64,000 nt of DNA from Paraburkholderia bannensis NBRC 103871 (GTDB taxonomy: Bacteria; Pseudomonadota; Gammaproteobacteria; Burkholderiales; Burkholderiaceae), in assembly GCF_000685015.1 (NCBI RefSeq), contig NZ_BAYA01000022.1, forward strand, positions 62,001-126,000, written 5' to 3'. Position numbers and translations under genes: made by a program. Below, one piece after another: positions 8,713 to 16,381 of the stretch. The stretch's first letter is position 1; every line of letters begins with the position of its first letter. The notes under the pieces were generated by a model. It ran no database searches, was not told where the DNA came from, and saw only the letters and a list, made by a program, of their open reading frames with translations.

Positions 8713-9744
8713 TCAATGCAGACGCAGCATTCCCGGATAACCGAGACGCGCCGGCGGCACCATCTGGTCGCCGGGCACGTTGGTCGCCGAAGCGGCGTTC
8801 GGCACTTGCGCACCGGAGGCCGACTCCGGCGTCGCAGCGCCAGCCGGGCCTTCGAGCGTGGCCGGTGCGGACGTTACGCCGTTCGGATAAGCCGGCGGCA
8901 TGCTGGCCGCGCTCGGCGTAGCAGCACGTGCGGTGCCCGAGGCCGGGACGGCGGCAGCCGCGCCGGACGCCGGTGCAGCCGCTGCCCCGCCATCGTCGGG
9001 TTCGCCGTAGTTCGGCAGCGGTGCGCCATCGCCGTAGTCGGGCACGCCCGACGCCGAAGCGCGACCATCCGACAGCAGATAGCGGCGGCGCTGCAGGTAG
9101 GTGTTACGTACGAACGAATACTGGTCGATCGCCGCGCCCTGGAGCAGGTCGCTCGCGCCGAGCAGGTTCGCACGCGTGCTGATGACGTTCAGGCCGTAGA
9201 GGCCCCACGACACCGCCGACGAATCGATGTAGCTGATGGGGTTGATGAAGTAGTTGCCCACCAGGCCCACGCCGTCGCGCACCGTGCTCGGGCCGAACAG
9301 CGGCAGCACGAGGTACGGGCCCGGCGGCACGCCATAGTGGCCAAGCGTCAGGCCGAAGTCCTGGTTGTGCTTGGGCAGCTTCGCGAGCGTCGCCACGTCG
9401 AACAGGCCGCCTACGCCGAAGACCGTGTTGATCACGATCCGCATGATGTCTTCGACACCATCGGTGATCTTCAGCTGGAGGAAGTTGTTGGCCGCGTTAT
9501 AGACGTCGCCGATGTTGGCGAAGAAGTTCGTCACGCTGTCACGCACGGGCTGCGGCGTGATCTTTACGTAGCCCTTGGCGACCGGCTTGAGCGCGTACTG
9601 GTCGACCTTGTCGTTGAAGGTGTAGACCGTGCGGTTGAAGCCTTCCCACGGATCGTCCTTCGACGGCGTCTGCACCGTCGAGCACGCCGTCAGCGCAAGC
9701 GCTGCAACGCCGATCGTGATGGCGCGCATGCGTGTGGTGTTCAT
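8713..9744 (-). CDS. mlaA: Outer-membrane lipoprotein MlaA (VacJ)
   Basis: Lipoprotein that extracts misplaced phospholipid from the outer leaflet. A lipobox LTAC puts the lipidated Cys at residue 21; DPWEGFNRTVYTFND follows, the family hallmark. The core ends near residue 240 and is followed by about 100 residues rich in Ala, Pro, Gly and Ser with no recognisable domain. E. coli MlaA is about 250 residues, so the tail is the unusual part. The gene sits inside the mla operon between mlaD and mlaC, as known in Burkholderia, rather than alone. Confidence 0.93.
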   Translation of the reverse strand: MNTTRMRAITIGVAALALTACSTVQTPSKDDPWEGFNRTVYTFNDKVDQYALKPVAKGYVKITPQPVRDSVTNFFANIGDVYNAANNFLQLKITDGVEDIMRIVINTVFGVGGLFDVATLAKLPKHNQDFGLTLGHYGVPPGPYLVLPLFGPSTVRDGVGLVGNYFINPISYIDSSAVSWGLYGLNVISTRANLLGASDLLQGAAIDQYSFVRNTYLQRRRYLLSDGRASASGVPDYGDGAPLPNYGEPDDGGAAAAPASGAAAAVPASGTARAATPSAASMPPAYPNGVTSAPATLEGPAGAATPESASGAQVPNAASATNVPGDQMVPPARLGYPGMLRLH

Positions 9745-9756
9745 CTTTTATTCTCC

Positions 9757-10368
9757 TTATTGGGCCGCCGCGCCGGAGCCTGCCTGCGCTGGCACCGGTG
9801 CAGGAGCCGGTGCGGCGCTATCGCCGCCCGCTGCCCCGCCTGCCGCCCCGTTCGCGGCTCCGTTGCCTGCGCTACCACCCGCGCTGCTGCCAGATTTCGA
9901 AGCGCCCGAATCGGCCGCCTTGCTATAGAGGAACTGACTGATCAGGTTCTCAAGCACGATCGCCGACTGGGTCATGGCGACGGTGTCGCCATTCTTGAGC
10001 ATTTCGGTGTCGCCGCCCGGCTCCAGACCGATGTACTGCTCGCCGAGCAGGCCCGACGTCAGGATCTTCGCCGACGAGTCCTTCGGGAACTGGTACTGCT
10101 GGTCCAGGTTGATCGTCACGAGCGCCTGATAGGTGTTGCTATCGAAGCCGATCGACGCCACGCGGCCCACGGTCACGCCCGCGCTCTTGACGGGCGCGCG
10201 CGGCTTGAGGCCGCCGATGTTGTCGAATTTCATCTTCACGGCGTAGGTCTGCTGGAACGAAAGCGAGCTCATGTTGCCGGCCTTCAGCGCGAGAAACAGC
10301 AGCGCAATGAAGCCCAGCACCACGAACAGGCCGACCCAGAAGTCGAGAGCAGTCTTTTTCATCGTCAT
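9757..10368 (-). CDS. mlaD: MCE-domain lipid transport protein MlaD
   Basis: Inner-membrane-anchored MCE protein that forms a hexameric ring on MlaFE. It has 203 residues: one N-terminal membrane segment (LDFWVGLFVVLGFIALLFLAL), then an MCE domain at about 40-120 (VKMKFDNIGGLKPRAPVKSAG, LLGEQYIGLEPGG). The last 40 residues are almost only Ala, Gly, Ser and Pro. Two in-frame ATGs six bases apart could start it; the first is given. Confidence 0.92.
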   Translation of the reverse strand: MTMKKTALDFWVGLFVVLGFIALLFLALKAGNMSSLSFQQTYAVKMKFDNIGGLKPRAPVKSAGVTVGRVASIGFDSNTYQALVTINLDQQYQFPKDSSAKILTSGLLGEQYIGLEPGGDTEMLKNGDTVAMTQSAIVLENLISQFLYSKAADSGASKSGSSAGGSAGNGAANGAAGGAAGGDSAAPAPAPVPAQAGSGAAAQ

Positions 10369-10462
10369 CCCAATGAGAATCCGTTGCGGCGCCGCCCTGA
10401 TCCAGGCGACTGCCGCGCAGCCCGCACGCCGCCATCAGGCAGGCGTGTCACGGGCCTAATCC

Positions 10463-11239
10463 TTAGCTGAACATCAGCGCGGTAAGCAGGAAGTCGAGGC
10501 CGAGCACCGCAAGCGATGCGTACACGACGGTCTTGGTCGTTGCGCGCGACACGCCTTCGGGCGTGGGCTTCGCTTCGTAACCCTGGTACAGCGCGGTGAA
10601 CGTGACAGCGAAGCCGAACACGATGCTCTTGATCACGCCGTTGCCCACGTCAGTCCAGACGTCGACGCCGCCCTGCATCTGCGACCAGAACGCGCCCGAA
10701 TCCACGCCGATCAGCAGCACGCCCACCACGTAGCCACCCAGAATGCCGACGGCGCTGAAAATCGCCGCCAGGATCGGCATGGCGATCACGCCCGCCCACA
10801 TGCGCGGCGCGACCACGATACGCACGGGATCGACCGCCATCATTTCCATGGCCGTCAGTTGCTCGCCCGCCTTCATCAGGCCGATTTCGGCCGTGAGCGA
10901 CGTGCCCGCGCGGCCCGCGAACAGCAGCGCCGTGACCACCGGGCCGAGTTCGCGCACGAGCGAAAGCGCGACCAGCAGCCCAAGCGCCTGCTCCGAACCA
11001 TAACGGTTGAGCGTGTAATACCCCTGCAACCCGAGCACGAAGCCAACGAACAGCCCCGACACCGCGATGATCAGCAGCGAATAATTACCGACGAAGTGGA
11101 TCTGCTTCGTGACAAGACGCGGACGGCGCAGCAGCGGGAAAAATTCCAGCACGAGGCGCACGAAGAAACGCGTGGCGTGGCCCGCGCGCGTGATCGAGTC
11201 GAGCACGCCGCGGCCGACCGAACTGAAAGCGCCGATCAT
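10463..11239 (-). CDS. mlaE: Phospholipid ABC transporter permease MlaE
   Basis: Permease (YrbE family) of the Mla system, 258 residues with about five membrane segments. The family stretches FVGFVLGLQGYYTLNRYG, VTALLFAGRAGTSLTAEIG and EQLTAMEMMAVDPVRIVVAPR are intact. The start overlaps the mlaF stop as ATGA, so both are translated together. Mutations at this locus in other bacteria give outer-membrane permeability and solvent-tolerance effects (family knowledge). Confidence 0.95.
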   Translation of the reverse strand: MIGAFSSVGRGVLDSITRAGHATRFFVRLVLEFFPLLRRPRLVTKQIHFVGNYSLLIIAVSGLFVGFVLGLQGYYTLNRYGSEQALGLLVALSLVRELGPVVTALLFAGRAGTSLTAEIGLMKAGEQLTAMEMMAVDPVRIVVAPRMWAGVIAMPILAAIFSAVGILGGYVVGVLLIGVDSGAFWSQMQGGVDVWTDVGNGVIKSIVFGFAVTFTALYQGYEAKPTPEGVSRATTKTVVYASLAVLGLDFLLTALMFS

Positions 11240-12075
11240 GAGCGGCCTCCGCCAATGCCGAAGTCCGCATCGAGCGGCACATTCGTCGGGTAATGAAAAC
11301 GGAACGGGCCGTCCGGTGCGCCGTCGATGAACTGGCGCACGATCGGATCGGTCGAGGCGCGCAGCTCCGCAGGCGTGCCCTGCGCCTGCACCTTGCCGTT
11401 CGCGACGAAGTAGACGTAATCGGCGATGGCGAACGATTCCGGCACGTCGTGCGTGACGAGGATGGACGTCGCGCCGAGCGCGTCGTTCAGCGTGCGGATC
11501 AGGTTCGCCGTGATGCCGAGGGAAATCGGGTCGAGGCCCGCGAAGGGCTCGTCGTACATCATGAGTTCGGGGTCGAGCGCGATGGCGCGCGCAAGCGCCA
11601 CACGGCGCGCCATGCCGCCCGAAATCTCCGACGGCGCGAGGTCGCGCGCGCCGCGCAGACCCACGGCGTTGAGCTTCATGAGCACGAGGTCGCGGATCAG
11701 TTCTTCGGGCAGATCGGTGTGTTCGCGCAAGGCAAAGGCGACGTTCTCGAACACGGACATATCCGTGAACAGCGCACCGAACTGGAACAGCATGCCCATC
11801 TTGCGGCGCAGCGCGTAAAGACCTTCGCGCGTCTGCCTGCCGACGTCCTGACCCTGAAACAGCACCTGGCCGCGCTGGGCGCGCACCAGACCGCCGATCA
11901 GGCGCAGCACCGTGGTCTTGCCGCCGCCCGAGCCGCCCATGACCGCGACCACCTGACCGCGGCCAAAGCGCATGTTCAGTCCGGACAGGACGAGCCGGTC
12001 GCTATAGCCGAAGTCGACGTCGCGCAGCTCCAGAAGGGTCTCAGAGGATGAGGGCACGTAAGCTGACAAGTCCAT
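11236..12075 (-). CDS. mlaF: Phospholipid ABC transporter ATPase MlaF
   Basis: ABC ATPase driving Mla phospholipid transport, 279 residues. Walker A reads GGSGGGKTT, the signature is ISGGMARRVALARA (Met instead of Gln, usual in this family), Walker B is LMMYDEPFAGLDP. It is the first gene of the operon. A TATAAT box lies only 16-21 bases upstream of the ATG and there is no clear Shine-Dalgarno, so the mRNA may have a very short leader. Confidence 0.94.
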   Translation of the reverse strand: MDLSAYVPSSSETLLELRDVDFGYSDRLVLSGLNMRFGRGQVVAVMGGSGGGKTTVLRLIGGLVRAQRGQVLFQGQDVGRQTREGLYALRRKMGMLFQFGALFTDMSVFENVAFALREHTDLPEELIRDLVLMKLNAVGLRGARDLAPSEISGGMARRVALARAIALDPELMMYDEPFAGLDPISLGITANLIRTLNDALGATSILVTHDVPESFAIADYVYFVANGKVQAQGTPAELRASTDPIVRQFIDGAPDGPFRFHYPTNVPLDADFGIGGGRS

Positions 12076-12090
12076 TTACACGAAGGCGGG

Positions 12091-12096
12091 ATTATA
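12091..12096 (-). promoter_or_regulatory. Candidate -10 box of the mla operon
   Basis: A perfect TATAAT on the minus strand just upstream of the mlaF ATG at 12075. A start about 7 bases further would leave a leader of only some 8-10 bases. The -35 region is weak. Transcript 5' ends would settle it. Confidence 0.45.
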
Positions 12097-12145
12097 GGGC
12101 CATCGTGAAATTGATGCCGTGATGCGCCCATGACCCTTTGATGAA

Positions 12146-12172
12146 GCAACGGCGCCGTCTGGCGCCCGTTGC
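12146..12172 (-). terminator. Hairpin downstream of the thi genes
   Basis: An inverted repeat of about 11 bp with one bulged base (GCAACGGCGCC against GGCGCCCGTTGC, 4-base loop) lies 70-90 bases past the thiE stop. No long T-run follows, so it may be a weak terminator or a 3'-end stabiliser. Confidence 0.4.
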
Positions 12173-12238
12173 CGCTCGTTCCTCGCCGCTTCGCGCCCCG
12201 ATTAAACCGGGTGCGCGACTTGCGCCGAGGCCGGGCCA

Positions 12239-13378
12239 TTATTGCGTAAACGCTTTGCGCAGCGCAGCAACGGCGGCAGCCGGATCGGCCGCCTCGGTGA
12301 CCGCGCGCACGACGGCCGCACTGCCCGCGCCGGTCGTCAGCACTTCCGGCAGCACGGCGCCGTCGATGCCGCCGATCGCGACCATCGGCACCACGCCGTC
12401 CAGCAGTTGCACGTAGCGCTTGAGGCGCTTCATGCCCTGCGGAGCGGTCGGCATTTCCTTGGTCGTTGTGGCGAACACCGCGCCGCACGCGATGTAGCTC
12501 GGGCGGAAGTGCAGCGCCGTGAGCATCTCGAAGTAGCCATGTGTCGACAAACCTAAACGAATGCCCGATGCGGCCAGCGCGTTGAGATCGGCTTCGCGCA
12601 GATCCTCCTGGCCGAGGTGGACGCCGTAAGCGCCTGCGGCCATGGCCGCCTGCCAGTGATCGTTGATGAAAAGTTGCGCGTCGTGCTTGCGGCCTGCCGC
12701 AACGCAACGCTCGATCTCGTCCGTGAGCTCAGGCGATGCGGTCTTCTTGCTGCGCAGCTGCACGGTCTTCACGCCGAAGCCGAGCACGCGCTCGACCCAG
12801 TCGGCGGTGGGCAGAACCGGGTAAAGGCCCAGCTTTTGCGGGCAGGTCGCGAACGGCCGCGCGGGCGCGTCGGGCAAGCCGAGCACGCGCGGGAAGCGCG
12901 CGATGTCCACCGGCCAGGCGTCGGCTTTCTGCTCGTCGCCGTCGCGCCAGGCGAGGGCCAGCACGAGCGCGTCGTGCGGATCGAAACCGCAGTCGAGGAA
13001 CGCCGCCAGCGCCGGGATCCAGTCTTCGGCGAGCGTGCCTTCGAGCGCGTAGCGCTCGCCGCCCAGATGCAGCGTGACGAGCGCGGCTTGCGCTTTGTCC
13101 ACGTTACCGGCGTTGTCGGGCTGACCGGCTTTCGCCTCGATCACGCCCGCGCCTTCGGTCATCCAGCGCGCGATGCTCGCGAGATGCGGCGCGGCGTCGG
13201 TCACGATGATGAGGTCGCCGCCATTGGGCGCGTCCGGCGGCGTCAGGCACAGGCGCCACGGCGCCTGCGTGGCCGGCCAGTCGCCGAGCGTCGCCCGGAT
13301 GCGTTCGGCGGTTTCGGTGAGTTCGTCGGCCGGCGGCCAGAACAGTTCGCGGTCTTTGAGTCGCAGCGTGTCAGTCAT
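12239..13378 (-). CDS. thiE: Thiamine phosphate synthase with an N-terminal extra domain
   Basis: Joins HMP-pyrophosphate and the thiazole phosphate to thiamine phosphate. Of 379 residues, about 170-379 are the ThiE barrel: VKTVQLRSKK, LFINDHWQAAMAAGAYGVHLGQEDL, GLSTHGYFEML and VPMVAIGGIDG are recognisable. The first 165 residues are a separate domain I cannot assign; E. coli ThiE is about 210 residues. Similar long forms are known in Burkholderia. The ATG shares one base with the thiG stop (TAATG), so translation is coupled. Confidence 0.92.
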   Translation of the reverse strand: MTDTLRLKDRELFWPPADELTETAERIRATLGDWPATQAPWRLCLTPPDAPNGGDLIIVTDAAPHLASIARWMTEGAGVIEAKAGQPDNAGNVDKAQAALVTLHLGGERYALEGTLAEDWIPALAAFLDCGFDPHDALVLALAWRDGDEQKADAWPVDIARFPRVLGLPDAPARPFATCPQKLGLYPVLPTADWVERVLGFGVKTVQLRSKKTASPELTDEIERCVAAGRKHDAQLFINDHWQAAMAAGAYGVHLGQEDLREADLNALAASGIRLGLSTHGYFEMLTALHFRPSYIACGAVFATTTKEMPTAPQGMKRLKRYVQLLDGVVPMVAIGGIDGAVLPEVLTTGAGSAAVVRAVTEAADPAAAVAALRKAFTQ

Positions 13379-14190
13379 TATTTGCCTCCATCCTGGTGCC
13401 AGAACGGCATGCCGACCACCGGCGTGCTCGCCACGGCGGCTTCGCGTTCGGCCATCGGCCCGGCCAGATAAGCCGTGCGGCCCGCTTCCACGCCCAGCGC
13501 GAACGCGCGCGCCATCGCTTCCGGATGCGTCGCCTGCGCCACCGCCGTATTCAGCAGCACGCCGTCGAAGCCCCACTCCATCACCTGCGCCGCGTGCGAC
13601 GGCAGGCCCAGGCCCGCATCGACGATCAGCGGCACGTCGGGCAGCCGCTCGCGCAGCACGCGCAGGCCGTAGGGATTGATCACGCCCTTGCCGGTGCCGA
13701 TGGGCGCGCCCCACGGCATCAGCGCTTCGCAGCCCGCGTCGAGCAGGCGGCGGCCGATCACGAGATCCTCGGTGCAATAAGGCAGTACCTTGAAGCCATC
13801 CTTCACGAGCCGCGCGGCGGCTTCGATCAGGCCGACCGGGTCGGGTTGCAGCGTGTAGTCGTCGCCGATCAGTTCGAGCTTGATCCAGTCGGTCTCGAAC
13901 ACTTCGCGCGCCATGTGGGCCGTGGTCACGGCTTCGTTGACGGTGAGGCAGCCGGCCGTGTTCGGCAGCAGCGGCACGCCGTGGCGCTTGAGCAGGTCGA
14001 AGAAACCGGCTTCGGCGGTGCCATCGTTCATCTGGCGGCGCAGCGCGACGGTGATCATGCCGGGGCGCGCGGCTTGCATCGAATCGGACAGCGATTGCAG
14101 CGACGGATAGCGCGAGGTGCCGAGCAGCAGGCGGCCCTGGAAGGTTTCGCCGTAGAGCGTGAGCGCGTCGGCGGTAGGTAAGGTGGTCAT
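13378..14190 (-). CDS. thiG: Thiazole synthase
   Basis: Builds the thiazole phosphate carboxylate from DXP, the ThiO product and ThiS thiocarboxylate. It has 270 residues in a TIM barrel. The family segments LLGTSRYPSLQ, FDLLKRHGVPLLPNTAGC, DWIKLELIGD and APIGTGKGVINPYGL are present. It lies between thiS and thiE in a TPP-regulated operon. The first residues MTTLPTADALTLYGETFQGR give a normal N-terminus. Confidence 0.95.
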   Translation of the reverse strand: MTTLPTADALTLYGETFQGRLLLGTSRYPSLQSLSDSMQAARPGMITVALRRQMNDGTAEAGFFDLLKRHGVPLLPNTAGCLTVNEAVTTAHMAREVFETDWIKLELIGDDYTLQPDPVGLIEAAARLVKDGFKVLPYCTEDLVIGRRLLDAGCEALMPWGAPIGTGKGVINPYGLRVLRERLPDVPLIVDAGLGLPSHAAQVMEWGFDGVLLNTAVAQATHPEAMARAFALGVEAGRTAYLAGPMAEREAAVASTPVVGMPFWHQDGGK

Positions 14191-14254
14191 GGCGTGGAAT
14201 CCTTGAGCGAAAGACGCGGAGGCAAGACGTCGAGCGTGCGGCGCGAGCCGACGA

Positions 14255-14452
14255 TCAGCCGCCCGCCACCGGGCTCACGACGTCGAGGCGGTCGCCCGCC
14301 GACAAGGTGCGCGCGCCATGCTGGCCACGCGCGACGAAATCGCCATTCAAGGCGACGGCAAACGGGGGACGCGCGCCGAAGGCGGCAAGCGCATCGGCGA
14401 CAGTCGCGCCCTCGGGCAGCGTGAGCGGCTTCTGGTTGATCTGAATGTCCAT
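14255..14452 (-). CDS. thiS: Sulfur carrier protein ThiS
   Basis: A 65-residue ubiquitin-like protein that carries sulfur as a C-terminal thiocarboxylate to ThiG. It begins MDIQINQKPLTLPEGATVADAL and ends VVSPVAGG; the Gly-Gly end is the functional mark. The frame is open further upstream, but family length fixes the start at this ATG. It lies 64 bases before thiG. Confidence 0.93.
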   Translation of the reverse strand: MDIQINQKPLTLPEGATVADALAAFGARPPFAVALNGDFVARGQHGARTLSAGDRLDVVSPVAGG

Positions 14453-14531
14453 GGCGAATCGGGTCACTTCGTTAAATCGTTGCGGGGCGCAAGGCGCGCG
14501 CCGCGCTTCGTGATTGCGGCGGCGCACGTCA

Positions 14532-15746
14532 TCAGGCGTGGGCGCGCTCGCTGTGTGTGTCCTGCCCTGCAGTCGCGTGCAGCATCGAGGCCCAGCGCGA
14601 CTCGGCACGCAGCGCCTCGAAAGCGTCGGCATCGGCGAGCTTGCCCGCCAGCATCGCTTCGGCCATGCGCACGGCTTCGTCGGCGACGGCGGGCGCGATC
14701 ATGAAACCGTGGCGATACAGGCCGTTCACGCGCAGCGTTTTGCCGTCACCCCGGCCAGCGTCCCAGATCAGCGCAGGACGATGGTCAGGCAGCGTCGGGC
14801 GGCACTGCGAATTGAGTTCGAGAATGCGCGCCTCGCCGAACGCCGGATGCACGGCAAAGGCCGCGCTCAGCAGTTCGAGCGCCGAGCGCACGCTCACCGG
14901 CGAGCGGTCTTCGCCCTCGATTTCCGTTGCGCCGATGACGTAGAGATCGTTCTGCTTCGGCGCGATATAGAGCGGATAGCGCGGGTGCAGCAGGCGCACC
15001 GGACGCGTCAGGCCGATACCCGGCGCGTGCACGCGCGCGACTTCGCCGCGAATGCCGCGCAGCGCGGGCAGCGCGGGCTTGGCGCCGAGGCCCCGGCAAT
15101 CGATCGTCACGCGCGCCTGCGGCAGGTTGGCGTCATCGACGCTCGTGTTCCAGTGCGTTTGGACGCCGCGTTGTGCAAGGCCTGCCGCGAGCGCCGCCAG
15201 CGCCTGGCGGTTGTCGAGCTGGCCTTCGCCGTCGAGCAGCCAGCCGCGCGCGAAACGCCCGGCGAGCGCCGGTTCGGCGGCGTCGAGCTGCGCGCCCTGG
15301 AGCGTCGTGAAGTGCGCATCGGCGAGCTCGCGCGGCGCGTTGGCGCGCACGCGTCGCTCGAACAGCGGCGCTTCGGTGCGGTCGGCGTGATGCCAGACGA
15401 CGAGCGTGCCGTTGCGCTGGAAGAACACCGGCTCGGGCAACTCGGCCAGAATGCACGGCCACGTTTCGAGCGAGGCGACGCCCAGTTCGGTGATCAGCAG
15501 TTCGGCGACCGCGGCTTCGGCGAGCGGCGCAAGCATGGCCGCCGCGACCCAGGCCGCGGCTTCCCCGCCCTCGGGGCCGCCGCGCTCGTAGAGCGCCACG
15601 CGATGGCCCGCGCCCGCGAGCCGCCAGGCGACGAGTCGTCCGCTCAGCCCGCCGCCCAGCACGGCGAAATCAGGCATGGCTGATCCTGGCGCGCGTGCGC
15701 CGGAAACCGGGGAATGATCGGAAATCAAATTGGAAGCAGCGGTCAT
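14532..15746 (-). CDS. thiO: Glycine oxidase / FAD-dependent ThiO
   Basis: FAD enzyme that oxidises glycine to the imine used for thiazole. It has 404 residues from MTAASNL, with the dinucleotide fold FAVLGGGLSGRLVAWRLAGAGH and the C-terminal FAD segment GKTLRVNGLYRHGFMIAPAVAD. The chosen start has GGAAAGGA at a good distance; a second ATG at 15677 (MPDFAVLGGG) would also give a complete Rossmann fold. First gene behind the TPP riboswitch. Confidence 0.9.
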   Translation of the reverse strand: MTAASNLISDHSPVSGARAPGSAMPDFAVLGGGLSGRLVAWRLAGAGHRVALYERGGPEGGEAAAWVAAAMLAPLAEAAVAELLITELGVASLETWPCILAELPEPVFFQRNGTLVVWHHADRTEAPLFERRVRANAPRELADAHFTTLQGAQLDAAEPALAGRFARGWLLDGEGQLDNRQALAALAAGLAQRGVQTHWNTSVDDANLPQARVTIDCRGLGAKPALPALRGIRGEVARVHAPGIGLTRPVRLLHPRYPLYIAPKQNDLYVIGATEIEGEDRSPVSVRSALELLSAAFAVHPAFGEARILELNSQCRPTLPDHRPALIWDAGRGDGKTLRVNGLYRHGFMIAPAVADEAVRMAEAMLAGKLADADAFEALRAESRWASMLHATAGQDTHSERAHA

Positions 15747-15972
15747 CGTATCCTTTCCGTACGGCAAAAATGCGTACCCAAGGACGAAACCGGCTGGCAA
15801 GGCCGGCCGTGCAAACGATGTGACGCGCGAAACTGGTCATGCGCCGCAAGGATTGCCCGGCGGGAATCTGGACGCCTGAATAATCAGACGATGAGCGAAT
15901 GAATAATCGCCCCCTATCGACTGATCAACTGGATCAAAACTGATCGATGGCGCCAGCAAGACTTTCCGGAAA

Positions 15973-16052
15973 CTTCCCGCGCCGGTATTACCCGGATCGG
16001 GTGCGAAGGGTCTCTCTCAGCCTCACTCCGGCATGCCGGTGAAGCACCCCTG
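15973..16052 (-). promoter_or_regulatory. TPP riboswitch (THI element)
   Basis: On the minus strand the sequence reads, in order, AGGGGTGC, GGCTGAGA, a spacer with ACCC, ACCCGATCCGGGTAATACC and GGCGCGGGAA. These are the conserved helices and pyrimidine- and pyrophosphate-sensing loops of the thiamine pyrophosphate aptamer. It ends about 226 bases before the thiO start, so it controls thiO-thiS-thiG-thiE: high TPP should shut off the operon. I saw no clear intrinsic terminator after it, so the expression platform is not resolved. Confidence 0.93.
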
Positions 16053-16381
16053 TTTCGTCAACGGCCATTAGACCACAAAAGCCGCGCGAGCCGCAAACGG
16101 CCGGGGCAGGCGCACAATCTCTGCTCTGGCACAATGCGCTGAACCGGCGCAAACCGCGTGGCGCAGGCGCAAAGTGTGACAATACCGGCCCTGCCGCGCC
16201 GCGCGTGTGCAGGCCCGCTTAAGCATGCCGATTAAGACTCGCTTAAGCGGTGCGGGACAGAATCGCAACGCTGACAGACGAACGTCAAAGCCAACGTCAA
16301 AAACTTCAGCGCACGGCATCACGCCACGCATGGCGGGCATCGTCGACGCCGGCCGCGGGCCGGCACAACATCAGGACGCAC
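16053..16381. other. Divergent intergenic region with paired GCTTAAGC palindromes
   Basis: This 329-base region separates the TPP riboswitch from the ABC transporter gene and should hold both promoters. Two copies of the palindrome GCTTAAGC lie at 16217-16224 and 16241-16248; the second is embedded in a perfect 10-base palindrome. A short direct repeat AACGTCAAA occurs at about 16281 and 16293. No gene is seen. Confidence 0.4.
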
